From positions 168,746,625 to 168,810,624 of the forward strand of contig BTPG01000002.1 in the NCBI GenBank assembly GCA_036245525.1: DNA of 64,000 nucleotides, in the 5' to 3' direction. A program made the position numbers and the translations under genes. Each line of letters opens with the position of its first letter. Within the stretch, counting starts at the first letter, position 1. The notes beneath the pieces are model-generated. The model saw nothing but the letters and a program-made list of their open reading frames with translations, did not search any database and had not been told where the DNA came from. This DNA is from Semisulcospira habei (taxonomy: Eukaryota > Mollusca > Gastropoda > Semisulcospiridae). This document shows positions 45,469 through 58,143 of this stretch, piece by piece.

Positions 45469-48400
45469 TTATTTCAGTTTTTGCAGGCCATCAGGCCCAT
45501 ATGAACACAAAATACAGTTTACAACCAGAAAATACAGGAAGGTGGTTGTAAAAAAAAACACAATCACATAGCATTACACCAGCGCACATAAATAAACTAA
45601 AACAACAAAAGTTCAAAGCAAATCCCTCTAATTCCTTAATTTAAGGCACCCTGAAATATACATAGCAACTTTAAAGACCAGTTTATCATGTCGGTTTCCA
45701 CACAGCAGCTGAACTTTAAGATCGGATGGGAATCTGTAATAAAACAGTGGAACGTACTTTTTACGTAAAGGGGAATATTTTGGACACTCGCAAAGAAAAT
45801 GACACAAATCTTCAGCCTTATGCCAATCACATGAATTAGTGGATTAGTGATGGGTTTTCCAAATCTGGATACTCCGTTTAAAGGTAAACGGTTACATCTA
45901 AGTAAACATATTGCCCGCCTGAGTTCACAAGAAGTCAGCTGCCCTATGTAACTGGCTCTAAGTATTTCTGGGTGGTAATGGCAGTATTCTGTGTTTGATG
46001 TAAGGGATGCATGCCAGTCCTGTCGGAAACAATCCATCAGCCGATCTTTGAATATCTGAATGAACAGAGGAGTGTTTCCAACTGACTGCATTTCCCACAC
46101 ATACCCAAACCCGTGCATACACAACAGAATCTTTATTTGCGTAGCCCAGTTCGATCTACCTGAGGCATCATGCATACATAACATCGTGTAACACTGTCTT
46201 GGGTATCTGTTTTCTGACATGGTAAGAAGTCTGCACCAGTACTTAACCATTCGAACATAGGCATCAATATACATAGGGATCTTCCACACTCACCCAGTGC
46301 AATATTGTTTTTTACATCTCTTCCAACACCAAGGACCATTTTACAAACCTTTATATGAACCTGCTCAATTACATCATGCCTCTGGAAACCCCAAACCTCT
46401 GACCCGTATAGCACAATGGGCTTAATCTTGACATCAAAAATGTGAAAAACAGTTTCAGCTGGCAAGTTTTGTAATTTGAAGTATAGTCTTTTGATGCCTG
46501 CAACTGCTCTCCTGGCTTTTCCAGCTAAGTTTTCTACACATCTAGCCCAGTTCAGAGTAGAGGAAAATATCACACCAAGGTAAGTATAACTGGACTCGAC
46601 TTGAATCTGCTTGTCAGCATAAAACCATTTTTCACAAAACCTCCATTTTTGAAGACCACCACTTTTGTCTTGTCCATGTTCACAGTGAGACCCCATTTTT
46701 TACAATATTTTTCTAAACAATTAATTTTCTTTTGGAGATCTGCTACAGAGTCAGAGACAATGGCTATATCATCAGCATACATAAGAAGGAAAATACCCAG
46801 TGGATCCGCAAAAATATCAATGCCACGTGCACCGCATGATGATATTTCTGCATCAAATTCTGAAAGAAAGATAGAAAACAGCAGTGGGCTCAACACACAA
46901 CCTTGTCGCACCCCTGACATGCAATCAAAGTAGTCGGTAACTTTGGTTCCAACCCTTACAGCAGCTTTTACGTGTTTGTACATACTCTCCAGTGTCTGAA
47001 GCAACTTTCCATGAACTCCTTTACGTAACAAGAGATACAACAGTTTTGTCCTGTGCACACTGTCGTAAGCTTTAGAAAAATCTACGTACATGGTGTAAAA
47101 ACGGCCACCCTGCTTGCTAAGATACTTTTGCACTAGTGCCTGTAAACAAAAAATGTTGTCTATAGTACTGTACCCTTTACGGAAGCCAGCTTGTGCCTCA
47201 GGAATACAATCATTCTCTTCGCAAAAACGAATCAACCTGTTGTTAATGACAAAACAGTACAACTTACTGATAACGTTCAGAAGAGAAATTCCTCTGTAGT
47301 TGTCAACATTTCTAGGGTTACCCTTTTTGTGTAGTGGAAATATCACAGGCATGGTCCAGCTTTCAGGGTATTCCGCACTTTGAAACACACGATTGAACAG
47401 AGGATGCAGAAATTTCACAAGGATCTCACCTGCATGATGAAAAAGGTCAGTGGGCAAGCCATCAGGGCCTGATGCTTTCCCTTTCTTCATGCTATTAATA
47501 GCACTGCGAATTTCATCCTGCGTGATTTCCTCGTCAAATTTTGCATTGTGACAACCATCACAATCATCAGATATATGGTCATTCAAAACACCCTCGGCCT
47601 GTCTGCTGAAACCTGAATCATCAACATTCTGATCCACATTTAGCAAATTACGAAAATAATCATACCACACGCGTGGTGAAATGACATCAGAACACAACTT
47701 CTTAACGCCAGTCAGAGACTTTATTTTTTGCCAAAATGTTCTTGAGTTTGCATCGTTACATGCATCGTTGAGCTCATTCAAAACCCGTGCGTTGTACTCT
47801 ACTTGTTTTGTTTTACACAACTTCTTAAATTCTTTCTTCATGTCAAGATACTTCCCTAAGTCGTCATGTGTGTCTGAACTGCTTCAACTGTATGTACTTG
47901 TTTTGTTTTGCTAACTCGCAGTCCGAGTCCCACCACGGCGGCTGTGCACGGGATTCACCGCCTACCTTCTTACCTGACCTCATTTTGTCAGCCGCCTTCT
48001 GAATGAATGCTACAAAACAGGCCGACCCTTCTTCTACACTCGAGTCAAGCGCTGACAAAAAGTGTTGAAACCGAGTCTCCTGATTATCTTCAATGTATGC
48101 CCAAAAGGATTCAGCGTAGTTTTTTTTCCAAACAAATTTAACCCCTTCCTCTAGTATTATATCATCATTTAAATCATCATCATCCCATGAATAAACAGAC
48201 TGAATAGAAGTAAACGTGGTTACAATGGGGAAATGGTCTGACTCGCACCTGTCTGCAACAAATATATCGGTCACTAGGTCAAACACGGATTGAGAGCAAA
48301 TACAGTAGTCCACCACACTTTTGCCTCTGTTGCCACGCACGTAATTTCTCCCTCACTGTCACCTTTCGTTCTGCCATTGACAATGAACAAACAGTACTCT

Positions 48401-51400
48401 TGACATAGTTCTATCAGTTTCCGACCAAAACTGTTTACGCCAATATCTTTTGACCTCCGTGGGCTTTGTGGTACATCTTCTAGCAGATCTGTTAATTCCT
48501 GTAAAGGCTGCACGTGTGTATTATCATCAATAAAATCAGTATCAGACAGACCGGCAGTGCGGGCGTTAAAATCGCCACATAATAGCCAAGGCAGCTCAGG
48601 GTGATACTCATAAACCAGATAGGTGAGGCTAGCGCTGGCAGAATTGTACAACAAACCAAGGGGAATTTATACCTGCGTATTTCTCTGTGGGCTGGCGATT
48701 GGGTGCCTGATAGGCGGGGGCAAGGGATCTAACTGTTGTCCAGCACTGAGTAATTCCCCTTGGTTTGTTGTACAGCTCAGGGTGAGCACGTAACACTTGA
48801 GACATGTAGTTTTCTAACACTTCAAAACCATCAACGTTATCTTCACCATATACAACAGAACGCTCTGGAGCCACATACACAAATGCTGCCAGAACATCAG
48901 ATGCAGAGTTCAAAACAGACTTACCGATCTTTAGAAATTACTGATCTTTAGAAACACAATATCCTCAGCTGCCTGCATTAAACGTAACACATGACAGGCT
49001 ATAGATTTATGTACAAACACGGCAACGCCCCCTTTCAATTTTTGTGTACGTGGTGAAAAAAACACCTGATACTCTGGAAAAGTATCCTCTATAACATTTT
49101 GTTTACATGACCAGATCTCTGAAAATGCAAAAATTTGACACTTTTCACAGAACTGCCTAAAAGAAACACTTTTCAGCTTATTTACAAGACCTTGGATATT
49201 CCATGCCATGATGCGAAACACAGAGCTACCACTTTCACCACTACCACTTTCATCATCACAGTGTGCGGGTGTGGGTTTGAGTATGGGCACTTGAGTGTGT
49301 GTGTGTGTGCAGGTAAGTCGTCCTTTGAAGACACATGATGAGGGCCCTGGGGGTCTGAATGAGGGACGGGCTGTCTTCTCCTGGTTGCTGGGTCAACATG
49401 CCGGCCTGCCCCTCATTTCTGCCCCCTGCGCTCCACTGGCCTCTGGGTAGCAGCGTCGTATGCGTGGGTCTTTCCCTCAACAACGAGGGAGTCGAAGCGG
49501 AGGAAGGCCTTCTTCCCCGCCTGCTTGGCCTCCTTGAGGAAGGGTAGTAGCTTGCGGCGCACGTCCCTCACCCGAGGGGTGAAGTCCTCAGAGATGTAGA
49601 CCTGGGACTTGTTCTCCTTCAGCGTTCTTCGCTCAAACAGGATCCGCTCCTTGTCTTTGTACTTGTTGAAGCACACGATAATGGGGTGGGGCGCCTTGCC
49701 CCCCTTCAGACGATGGGCACGCTCCACCTTGATCTCCTCCTCTATGCCCATCTCGTCCTTCAACATTGACTTGACAGCTTTCTCACAGTCCGCCCAAGTC
49801 TCTGAGCGCCCCTGGGGGTGGGGGATTCCGTGAAAGATCAGATTCTTGCGTCTGCTCCGCCCCTCCAAATCATCTAGCTTATCCTCCAGCTGCGTAACTT
49901 TCTCCTTCAACTCTTTGTTTTCTTTCATCACCGCAGTAAAGTCACTCTGAATTTTGTCCATCTGCTCCTGCATTGTAGCTTTCATACTGTCCATCTTTTT
50001 GTCCATCACATTCAACATTTTAAACACATCAGCAATAGTCGGCTCAGACACTGCGTTTGCCTCACCCCCGGGCGACTGGTTGTCTTGGTTCCCCTGGCAT
50101 GTCAAAAGAGTCTGTCGTTTCGGTGGGCCTGGGTTCGCTTCGACATCGCCACACCGGAGCAGAAAGCCGACCAAAAACACGAGTATGACTGCCACCGGTC
50201 CGCTGACACTGACAGTGCGGTAACGTAGGGCTGCCTTCCTCTGTGCTTTGCGTGCCATGAAGTTTTGAAAAGTCCATTAAAAGGTACCGCAAATGGCTCG
50301 AAAAGCTACCGAACTGATCGGCATGATGAGCTGAATCACCCTGTCGTTGTTCTAAAGTCACTCATTAAGTAATTATGTTGCAAAATGCTAAAAATGTGCG
50401 GAGCCGCTCTTCTACTGTGTGACGTCGATCGTGAGCACAACTCACCCCCCATGGTGTTTCTTGAACCCTACAGTGTCTTTGCAGGTTGAGTTCAGTGCCT
50501 CTCTAACTGCCTTCCACTGTTGCTCTGTGGTGACCGCCTCCTCTTCATCTACTAGCTCCTGTAGTGCTTGAAATCGGTTGGACAGCACCAGTTTGAACTC
50601 TTCTCTCACTCCAGTCTCTCTCAGGAGGCCTACCTTATAGCGCTGTCTTCTTCTTGTCCCTGTGCTGCTTTTCTTTAACTTGAGCTTTATTTTTAAGATA
50701 AGCAGATGATGGTCTGTGGTCACATCTTCTCCTCTCCTCACTTGAACATCTTGAAGGGATCTTCTAAATTTCTTGCCAATGCAGATATGGTCTATTTGGT
50801 TCCCTGTAGTATGGTCAGGTGAGACCCACGTTGCTTTGTGTATTCTTCTGTGTGGGAAGATGCTGCCTCCAATGACAAGTCTGTTTAGAGCACAAAAGTC
50901 TATGAACCTCTCCCCGTTCTCACTCATCTCCCCTAGTCCCTGTCTCCCCATCACCTCTTCGTATCCAGTGTTGTCCTCCCCTATTTTGGCATTAAAATCA
51001 CCCATGATGATGATGATGTCTCGCTCTGCACATTTGTCCACAGCACTCTGAAGTCGGTTGTAGAACTCTTGTTTCTCTTCCTCGTCACAAGTATTTGACC
51101 GGCTGGCGACATACATTCAATTTTCTGTTTAGTTTTTTTTCACAAGCAGTGCAGGCACGTCCTGAGAAAGCCTTGTTGCTGTCGGGACGTTAAGCAATGT
51201 ACAATCAATCAATCTTCCTCGTCACTATCATTAGTGGGCGCATAACACTAGATGACGTTCAGCTTGATCTTTTTCCTGGTTCTAAAGGCTGCTGTGATAA
51301 TTCTTGGTCCAAGAGGTTCCCAGCCCATCAGCACTCTCTGTGCCACAGGTGACAGCTACACCTTCTGTATGGGGGGCATTCTCCTCTTCGTGACCTGAAT

Positions 51401-54400
51401 ACAGAATCATCTGCCCACTTAACAGCCTTTTCTGGCCAGACTGCCTCCATCTGGCTTCACTGATACCTAGCAGGGAAAGGTTGTACTTTTGCATTTCCGC
51501 TGCTATCTGGGCAGCCTTGCCGCTCTGGTACATGGTCTGGACATTCCATGTGCCCATGGTTGTGTCCCTGGATAGAGAGAGGCGGCTCGGTCCTGTGGCT
51601 TCCGAAGACTTCCGGCTTTCACCACAGGACGTCATAAATCTTCTGGTAGAAGAACCTTCCTCCTCCAGGAAAGGAATTGCTGTTTGTCTTTTCGTCGGCG
51701 TTTTTGTAGCTGGTCAAGAGTACGACTGGGTGTCCAAATGGTGTGACAAGCACCCTGCATTTTCAAAAGCAAAATAATTTTAATATTTCATATAAATCTG
51801 ATGTACCTTTGCATACATAAACATTGACACTAGGTAAAATTTTTATGTTATTTGCAGTTTGGTTGTTATTGAACTTTGAAGTTTAAAGTTTGAACATAAC
51901 ATTTACAATGTCACACATTTAACAATTCACAAGCACAAGCTGTAAGCATTTTTTTTGCATTTGTATGTTTCAAAGTAGGTTCCCCAACCAGAATAAATGG
52001 TATGTCTATAAATAAAGTGTGTTAGTGGAAAATGCAACCTATTACGCCATAAAAACTGTTTGAACATAACTTTACACCATAATTTCCAAAAGCCACTAAT
52101 TTTTAATTCTACTTGGAGAACTAATTTTAAAATATTATGCTAAATGCACAGAAACAAGTCTATAATTTAATTTAAGTGCAAAAGCCAATTGAAAAAATAA
52201 TATTTACATAGTTCTGAATACTGACAAAGTTGTTCAATACACCTTCACTGCAATGTTATTCTCATTTTTTTATCTCATGCAATCAAATACAGCTTCTGTA
52301 AGCTAAAAATGACTACACTAGATGACTTTTATCTGCCGTTAACTATTCCAATAGAAAATAAGTAAATTTTTACAAAATGAGCCGTGATTTGGCACAAATT
52401 CAATTACATTCACAAGATTGAACATAACTTTACACCTTCACCAAATATATTTTTGGTCTCACAAGGGCAAATCACAAACTCTTGGGAAAAAATAAGTATG
52501 CATACCAATCCAACTAACAAGCACAGCCATTATATAAAACTAGTGATGTTTATGTGATTTTCAAAGAGGGCTGTTGCAACTTTTCAAGTGTTTGTACATA
52601 ACTTTACACCTTCTGACTTGCACACAGGAAAAATCTAAAGATTATTCAAGAGAAGTCTCTAAAGAAGACACTATAATTGAGCCTGCTTTCACCTATAAGC
52701 AGTGTGCATACTGTTCTGGTAAAATTTCATTTGTTAGTCCATCATAATTACATAAACAGTAGCAAAAAGACAGAAAACAGGATGCATGAACATAACTTTA
52801 CACGGTCACATTCACACATTTGCCATGTAACTTGACAAGTAGAATTATTTCGAAATTTGTTGATTGCCTATAGTGTACAAAAGAAGAATGACGTTTGCAC
52901 AAACATGATTTCATGACAAAAACATGAAATAGAAAGGTAAAAAATAATGACATGGCGTGTTTGAACATAACATGACGACAAAGGACCATTTTCTAAAGCA
53001 CAAAAGTAAGGGTGCAGAGTTATGAAATGCAGATTTGAAAGCTGTTTGTGATGATAAATATTAAGATAGTGCATGCATAAAGGTTAATGCACAAATTTCA
53101 ATGCACAACGGGAAATCTAATCATCATTGCATGAACGTAACATGACATGACGTAGAGTTATGTTCATGAGCAATAGCTGTGACATTATCTTGTTTTGCAG
53201 TCACTAAAATTGTATAGGTCTTGAAATTCATATTTTATAGATTTATCTGGTTATCTTACCTACTTTATTGCAGGATGGCCAAAGAAATGAAATTGGTGTT
53301 TGTTCGTAACTTTACACAGTGCATGTGATGTACTGATGGTGTAAAGTTATGTACAAACAAAAAACAAAGAAATGTTTATCCTAGAAGGCATCACATGCTT
53401 TATTATTATAAAAAAGTAAACAGCATCTTTTCAGCTATTGGTAGTTTTTTATATAAAGTGATTTTTGTGATTTTAGGTGATAAATGTTTGAACGTAACTT
53501 TACATCCCACAAAGTTGTGTCAAGTTATGTTCATGAGGAAAATTTGAAAAGAATTTCAAATGTGTTGTGTACCAGCATGTGCATAACTATTTTTATGTGT
53601 TGGTATCATCTACTATATGATTTGCAACAAAATTTACCCTTCAACAAAAACAAATGTGCATACTGATTTGAACATAACATTTACACGCCAGCACGCAGAA
53701 GAAAATACAATAAAATTATTTCAACTGAACAAAATTAGGTATTTTTGGGCCTACCAAGGTCTTGTCTAAATAAGTATAGTGCTACTATAGACTTATTGCA
53801 GAATAAGTGAAAAGAAAATAATATATCTATAAAGTTTGCTGGACTGCTTGAACATAACAATTTACACCCAAAATTTGGACGCATACTGTAAACCTCGTAA
53901 AGGGTTTCTTTCATCTATCACCCATGCATCCTCTTCAAAACCTTGATATAAATCACTACACCAGTTGTCTTCAGCAAAAACAACAGATCAGTAGAGATAA
54001 ATAAGTGCCTAAACTGTTTGAACATAACTCAACATTTACACCATTCTGAGTACAAATCTTCAAAACTGGATCATTTGATTTTCCATGTAAGAACCACAAA
54101 CCTTTCATCATAAAAACAAAGTACATACTCTACTCTACAAAATAACACATAAGTTTTAATAATTAACCATTTGTCAAAACGTGTTATAGTGGTATGATTT
54201 CTGCTGACAAAATTTACAACACGTGTTATGTTCAAGCAGGCTCTTATATTAGGGTGAATTATACAAAGAAAATCTCTAGAAAATCATCAACTCAATGGTA
54301 ATTTAGGCCAACATTGCAAACATCTTGTGACAATAACAGTGATTTTTCATAGTGCTGCGTGCCTTTGAAAATCTGAGTTCCATGGAGCATGTGTAAAATG

Positions 54401-57400
54401 TGTCACGTTTTGTTCTCAAGCTATAATTTGGATTTGGTCAAAAAAACTGTGATAATGTCCCAAATTCTTCTGTGGTCACCCAAAGATTAGTATCACTGGA
54501 AATCTTATCCATTTCCCTACAAAATGATGTATGCCTTAGTTTGATCTGACCATTTCTGATAATTTTGTAGCAGGTTTTGTGAGGGAGGGTGTAGATTTTA
54601 CCATTAGACACCCAGTCATACTCTTGACCAGCTATTTTCTTATTTGCAGGGTGGGGAAGCTACCCCCACGCCCAACCCCCTTACTAGGAGGACCAGGGGT
54701 TTTCTGTCGGGGTCACTTTCCCTTAGACCATGTTGGTTCACGGCACCTTATTTCATTCGGTGCACCCCCTCTCGCGAGGGACCCCCTATCCACCACCCAG
54801 GGGACGGGCCTCAACGCCATATGGTCCCAGCGCGAGGACCACTTTGGTACATGGTCTTAACATTCCATGTGCCCATAATCGTGTCCCTGGATAGAGAGAG
54901 GCGGCTCGGTCCTGTAGCTTCCGAAGACTTCCGGCTTTCACCACATGACATCATAAATCTTTCTGGTAGAAGAACCTTCCTCCTCCAGGAAAGGAATTGC
55001 TGTTTGTCTATTCGTTGGTGTTTTTGTAGCTATTTCTTTATTTGCAGGGTGGGAAAGCTACCCCCACGCCCAACACCCCTTACTAGGAGGACCAGGGGTT
55101 TTCTGTCGGGGTCTCCTTCCCTTAGACCATGTTGGTTCGCGGCACCTTATTTCATTCAGTGCACCCCTCTCACGAGGGACCCCCCATCCACCACCCAGGG
55201 GACGCGCCTCAACGCCATATGGTCCCAGCGCGAGGTTTGGAGGTGTTGCCAAGCTAATCTGGCACTACCCTTGAATTATCATGGTCAAGCTATCTCCTGC
55301 TGTGGGGATCCCGGGCTAAAGGGTTAAAGATGGTGCCAGAATAGCATGGATCATTTATCCCTAAATACATGACTGACCATGATAAAATATACTTTGATGC
55401 CTGGTTGACGTTTTTGGTTGGTAAGAATCGGGTGATCATTTTAGTCCGGAATTCTGATAAAGTCAGCCATGTTAGTGCATGTATGGTGTCAGAAAAAGTC
55501 AGAGAAATACTCTGATCACATGTTACACAGTGAGATCAAAGTGATAAATCTACAATGAAACGGTGGCACTGGTTACCTCCCTCAAATCGCTGCACACAAT
55601 AGTGCGTAGAGAATTGAGAGAAGTAGCTAGAGTGTGACAAGGAAAAATGTTTTAAAAATTTCTCTTTTGAAAGCAAAGTAGACATGCTATGTTTTTTTAA
55701 AACTTGAGCCCAATTTTATTTTAATCACTTAGTTTGATGGTTAATTGTTATTTGTTGTAACCCATTTAGCCCGACACACTACAGCAGTAGATGGATTAGC
55801 CCATATCATACTGTGGCTAAAAGCTTCAAATTTGTACACTGCCATAAGCAAGCTACACTATAGTACTTACAGATAGGGATATAGACCATTGGCTTTAGTT
55901 CAAGGGTGGTGCCAGAATAGCGTGGTGCCTAGAGGTGCCAAGCTGTTCTGGCACTACCCTTGAACTATTTTAGTCAAACTTATTTCACACACTGGTGTAT
56001 TACGAATGATAAAGATTAACTTAATTCAAGAGCATTGCCGCATTAGCTTGGTGCCATCAACTTTACTCTTGAATTATCAAGGTTGATCCACCTCCTGCAA
56101 CTGGTGGATAGTTGTTAACCCTTATCATTCGGAATACACCAGTGTGTGAAATAAGTTTGACTAAAATAGTTCAAGGGTAGTGCCAGTAGGCGCCAAGCTA
56201 TTTTAGCACCACCCTTGAACTAAAGCCATTGGTCTATATCCTTGTCTGTAAGTACTATAATGTAGCTTGCATATGGCAGTGTACAAATTTGAAGCTTTTA
56301 GCCTCAGTATGATATGGGTTAAATGACACCTCCAAAATTTGGTGCATAGGTGCCAAACGTTTCTGTCACCACCCTTGAACAATCGTAGTCGTTTTATCTC
56401 TTGAGCTGCTGCGTTTAGTGTTTAGAGATAAACTCTAGGATTTGGTAATTTTTAGGCCTTCACGTGCCTTTCATACCCACCCCCAAATCTTCTTCTGTGG
56501 ACTCAGCAAAGGTGAATTTCTGTTCTAAGCCTCGACAGACTGTGCCCCATCTTGGGTGGCCCCACCAGGTAGCAGTGTCTGCTTCAAACTTCTCGGCACA
56601 ACTATGGACTGGTCCTCTGCACAGAAAGAATGCAACTCTGAAAAGAGCAACCTGGCCTCTTTCACATCTGAAGAGGAGCTCAACTTTGTAGTCCAAAGTA
56701 TGTGGACCTTTATCACATTCACCCTTAACCCGTTGGCTGTCAGCGGCCCTTTTTGTTGTGATGATTCCTACAGGATTTATTGCGACAATAAGCGCTACTG
56801 ACTGCCAAAGGGTTAGCTTTTGCTGTATATATGTTGGTGTCAGTTGTTTGTCTCACTTAGCTATATGTGTACATTGAGTCAACTTTTTTATTCTTGCAGC
56901 TTATGGATCAACTGTGACAACGTGGATCGGACTGAATGATAAGAAAAGTCCAGGCAGCTACAGGTGGATTGATGAACAAGCGTTTTCAGTCAACAAGTAA
57001 GTTTCCTGCTAAGGATGAATGAGTGGAAAAGTGCAGTTTTTTAGTTTTTGTTCATTTTTTTGTTTTAAAATATTTGCATTGTCAAGTTAACCCTTTTGGC
57101 CCCACGGCTGCTTTTCCCAAATTTTGGAAGTGTTACTGAACGACTGTGTACCAGTTGCAGGAGGTGGATTGACCATGATAATTCAAGGGTAGTGCCAGAT
57201 TAGCTTGGCGCCTGAATGCGCCAAACTAATCTGGCACTACCCTTGAATTATCATGGTCAGTCGGTCTCCTGCTGTGGGGTGTTGGGGCTAAATGGGTTAA
57301 CCCTGCAGGAATCATAGGAAGAAAAACCGCTACCAACAGCCAAAGGGTTTAAGAAAAATATGGATGAAGATAAAGCTTCTAAAATAGACCTTGAAAATCA

Positions 57401-58084
57401 GAAGCATGTCAAAACTGCGTGTTTCAACAGAAGCAGTGGAGTAAAAGCTCAGGCATGTGTATCTGGGCGTCTACACTGCTGTTTTTGTCAAAACATGTAA
57501 TTTTGACTTATATCTGATGCATGGAAGCCACTTGTTGTTCTACAAGTATTCAGCACCTTGCAGGGAAAGACATGGAAATGCAATTAATAGACATAGATTG
57601 TCATGAGCCCTTACAAAGGCTCATGACAGTCTATGTCTCTTGCATGTTAGCCATTGCATGTATATAACCATTGCATGTATAGCCATTTGCTGGCTGCATG
57701 TGTGGGGTCAGAGAGGGTTAACTTTAAGTGACCAGGGAGGGTTTGTTTCTAACAGTGTTAAAGATGTTGTTTCTAACTAATGGCAGTGAAGAGTTGGGCG
57801 TTAAACCCCTTCACCGGTGAACCAGTTAGAAGTTTAACCCCTTCACTGCTAGTGGACGCAGATTGTGTTTTTAAAATCATAAATTGAACGCCAAAGATCC
57901 CCCAGCTGTCTACAGAGAATGGACACAAAGTGGTTTCAGCAAGAGGCATAGATCTTCATGATCCCCCGCAACTGCGGGGACTCATGAGGATCTACAATGC
58001 TTGCAGTTGGGTGGTGTTCAATTTTCTCAGCAGTCAAGGGGTTAATGGGTAAAGTGTGCATGAAAGTGTAACGTGATTTAACAA

Positions 58085-58143
<59 letters not shown>

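Larger units (their letters stand above)
45430..50450 (-). mobile_element. Full-length two-ORF LINE with 2A peptide
   Basis: It is inserted in the RTE-like LINE with a 12-bp duplication ATGGTGTTTCTT (45418-45429 and 50451-50462). On the minus strand: about 190 bp 5' UTR, ORF1 (50258-49413), ORF2 (about 49300-45640, with a few lesions) and a (ATT)n tail at 45430-45466. Length 5021 bp. A 2A sequence at the start of ORF1 and an L1-like ORF1 body are known from several APE-type LINE clades (CR1, L2 and Ingi among them); the clade here is not certain. Confidence 0.88.
43452..55235 (-). mobile_element. RTE-like LINE carrying three further insertions
   Basis: A 12-bp duplication TTTGGAGGTGTT (43440-43451 and 55236-55247) flanks the whole block. 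Minus-strand order: repeated 5' region (55235-54634), a TIR element (54629-51712), endonuclease (51713-50463) with a SINE-like unit (51089-51213), a full-length LINE (50450-45430), and reverse transcriptase to the 3' end (45417-43452). Without insertions the LINE is about 3.8 kb. A better 3' end at 62510 shows a (AAGT)n-type tail. Several frameshifts show it is dead. Endonuclease and RT phrases resemble proteins deposited as endonuclease-reverse transcriptase of the RTE clade. Confidence 0.87.

Noticed and set aside
51712..54629. Periodic motif array as a CRISPR array
   Set aside because: Spacing is about 176 bp, repeats vary in sequence and orientation, the array has transposon-like ends and the genome is animal.
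51712..54629. TA target duplication for the periodic TIR element
   Set aside because: TA also flanks longer TIRs, but the related empty site at about 55027 reads GTAGCTATTT, which fits loss of one AGCT and not of one TA.
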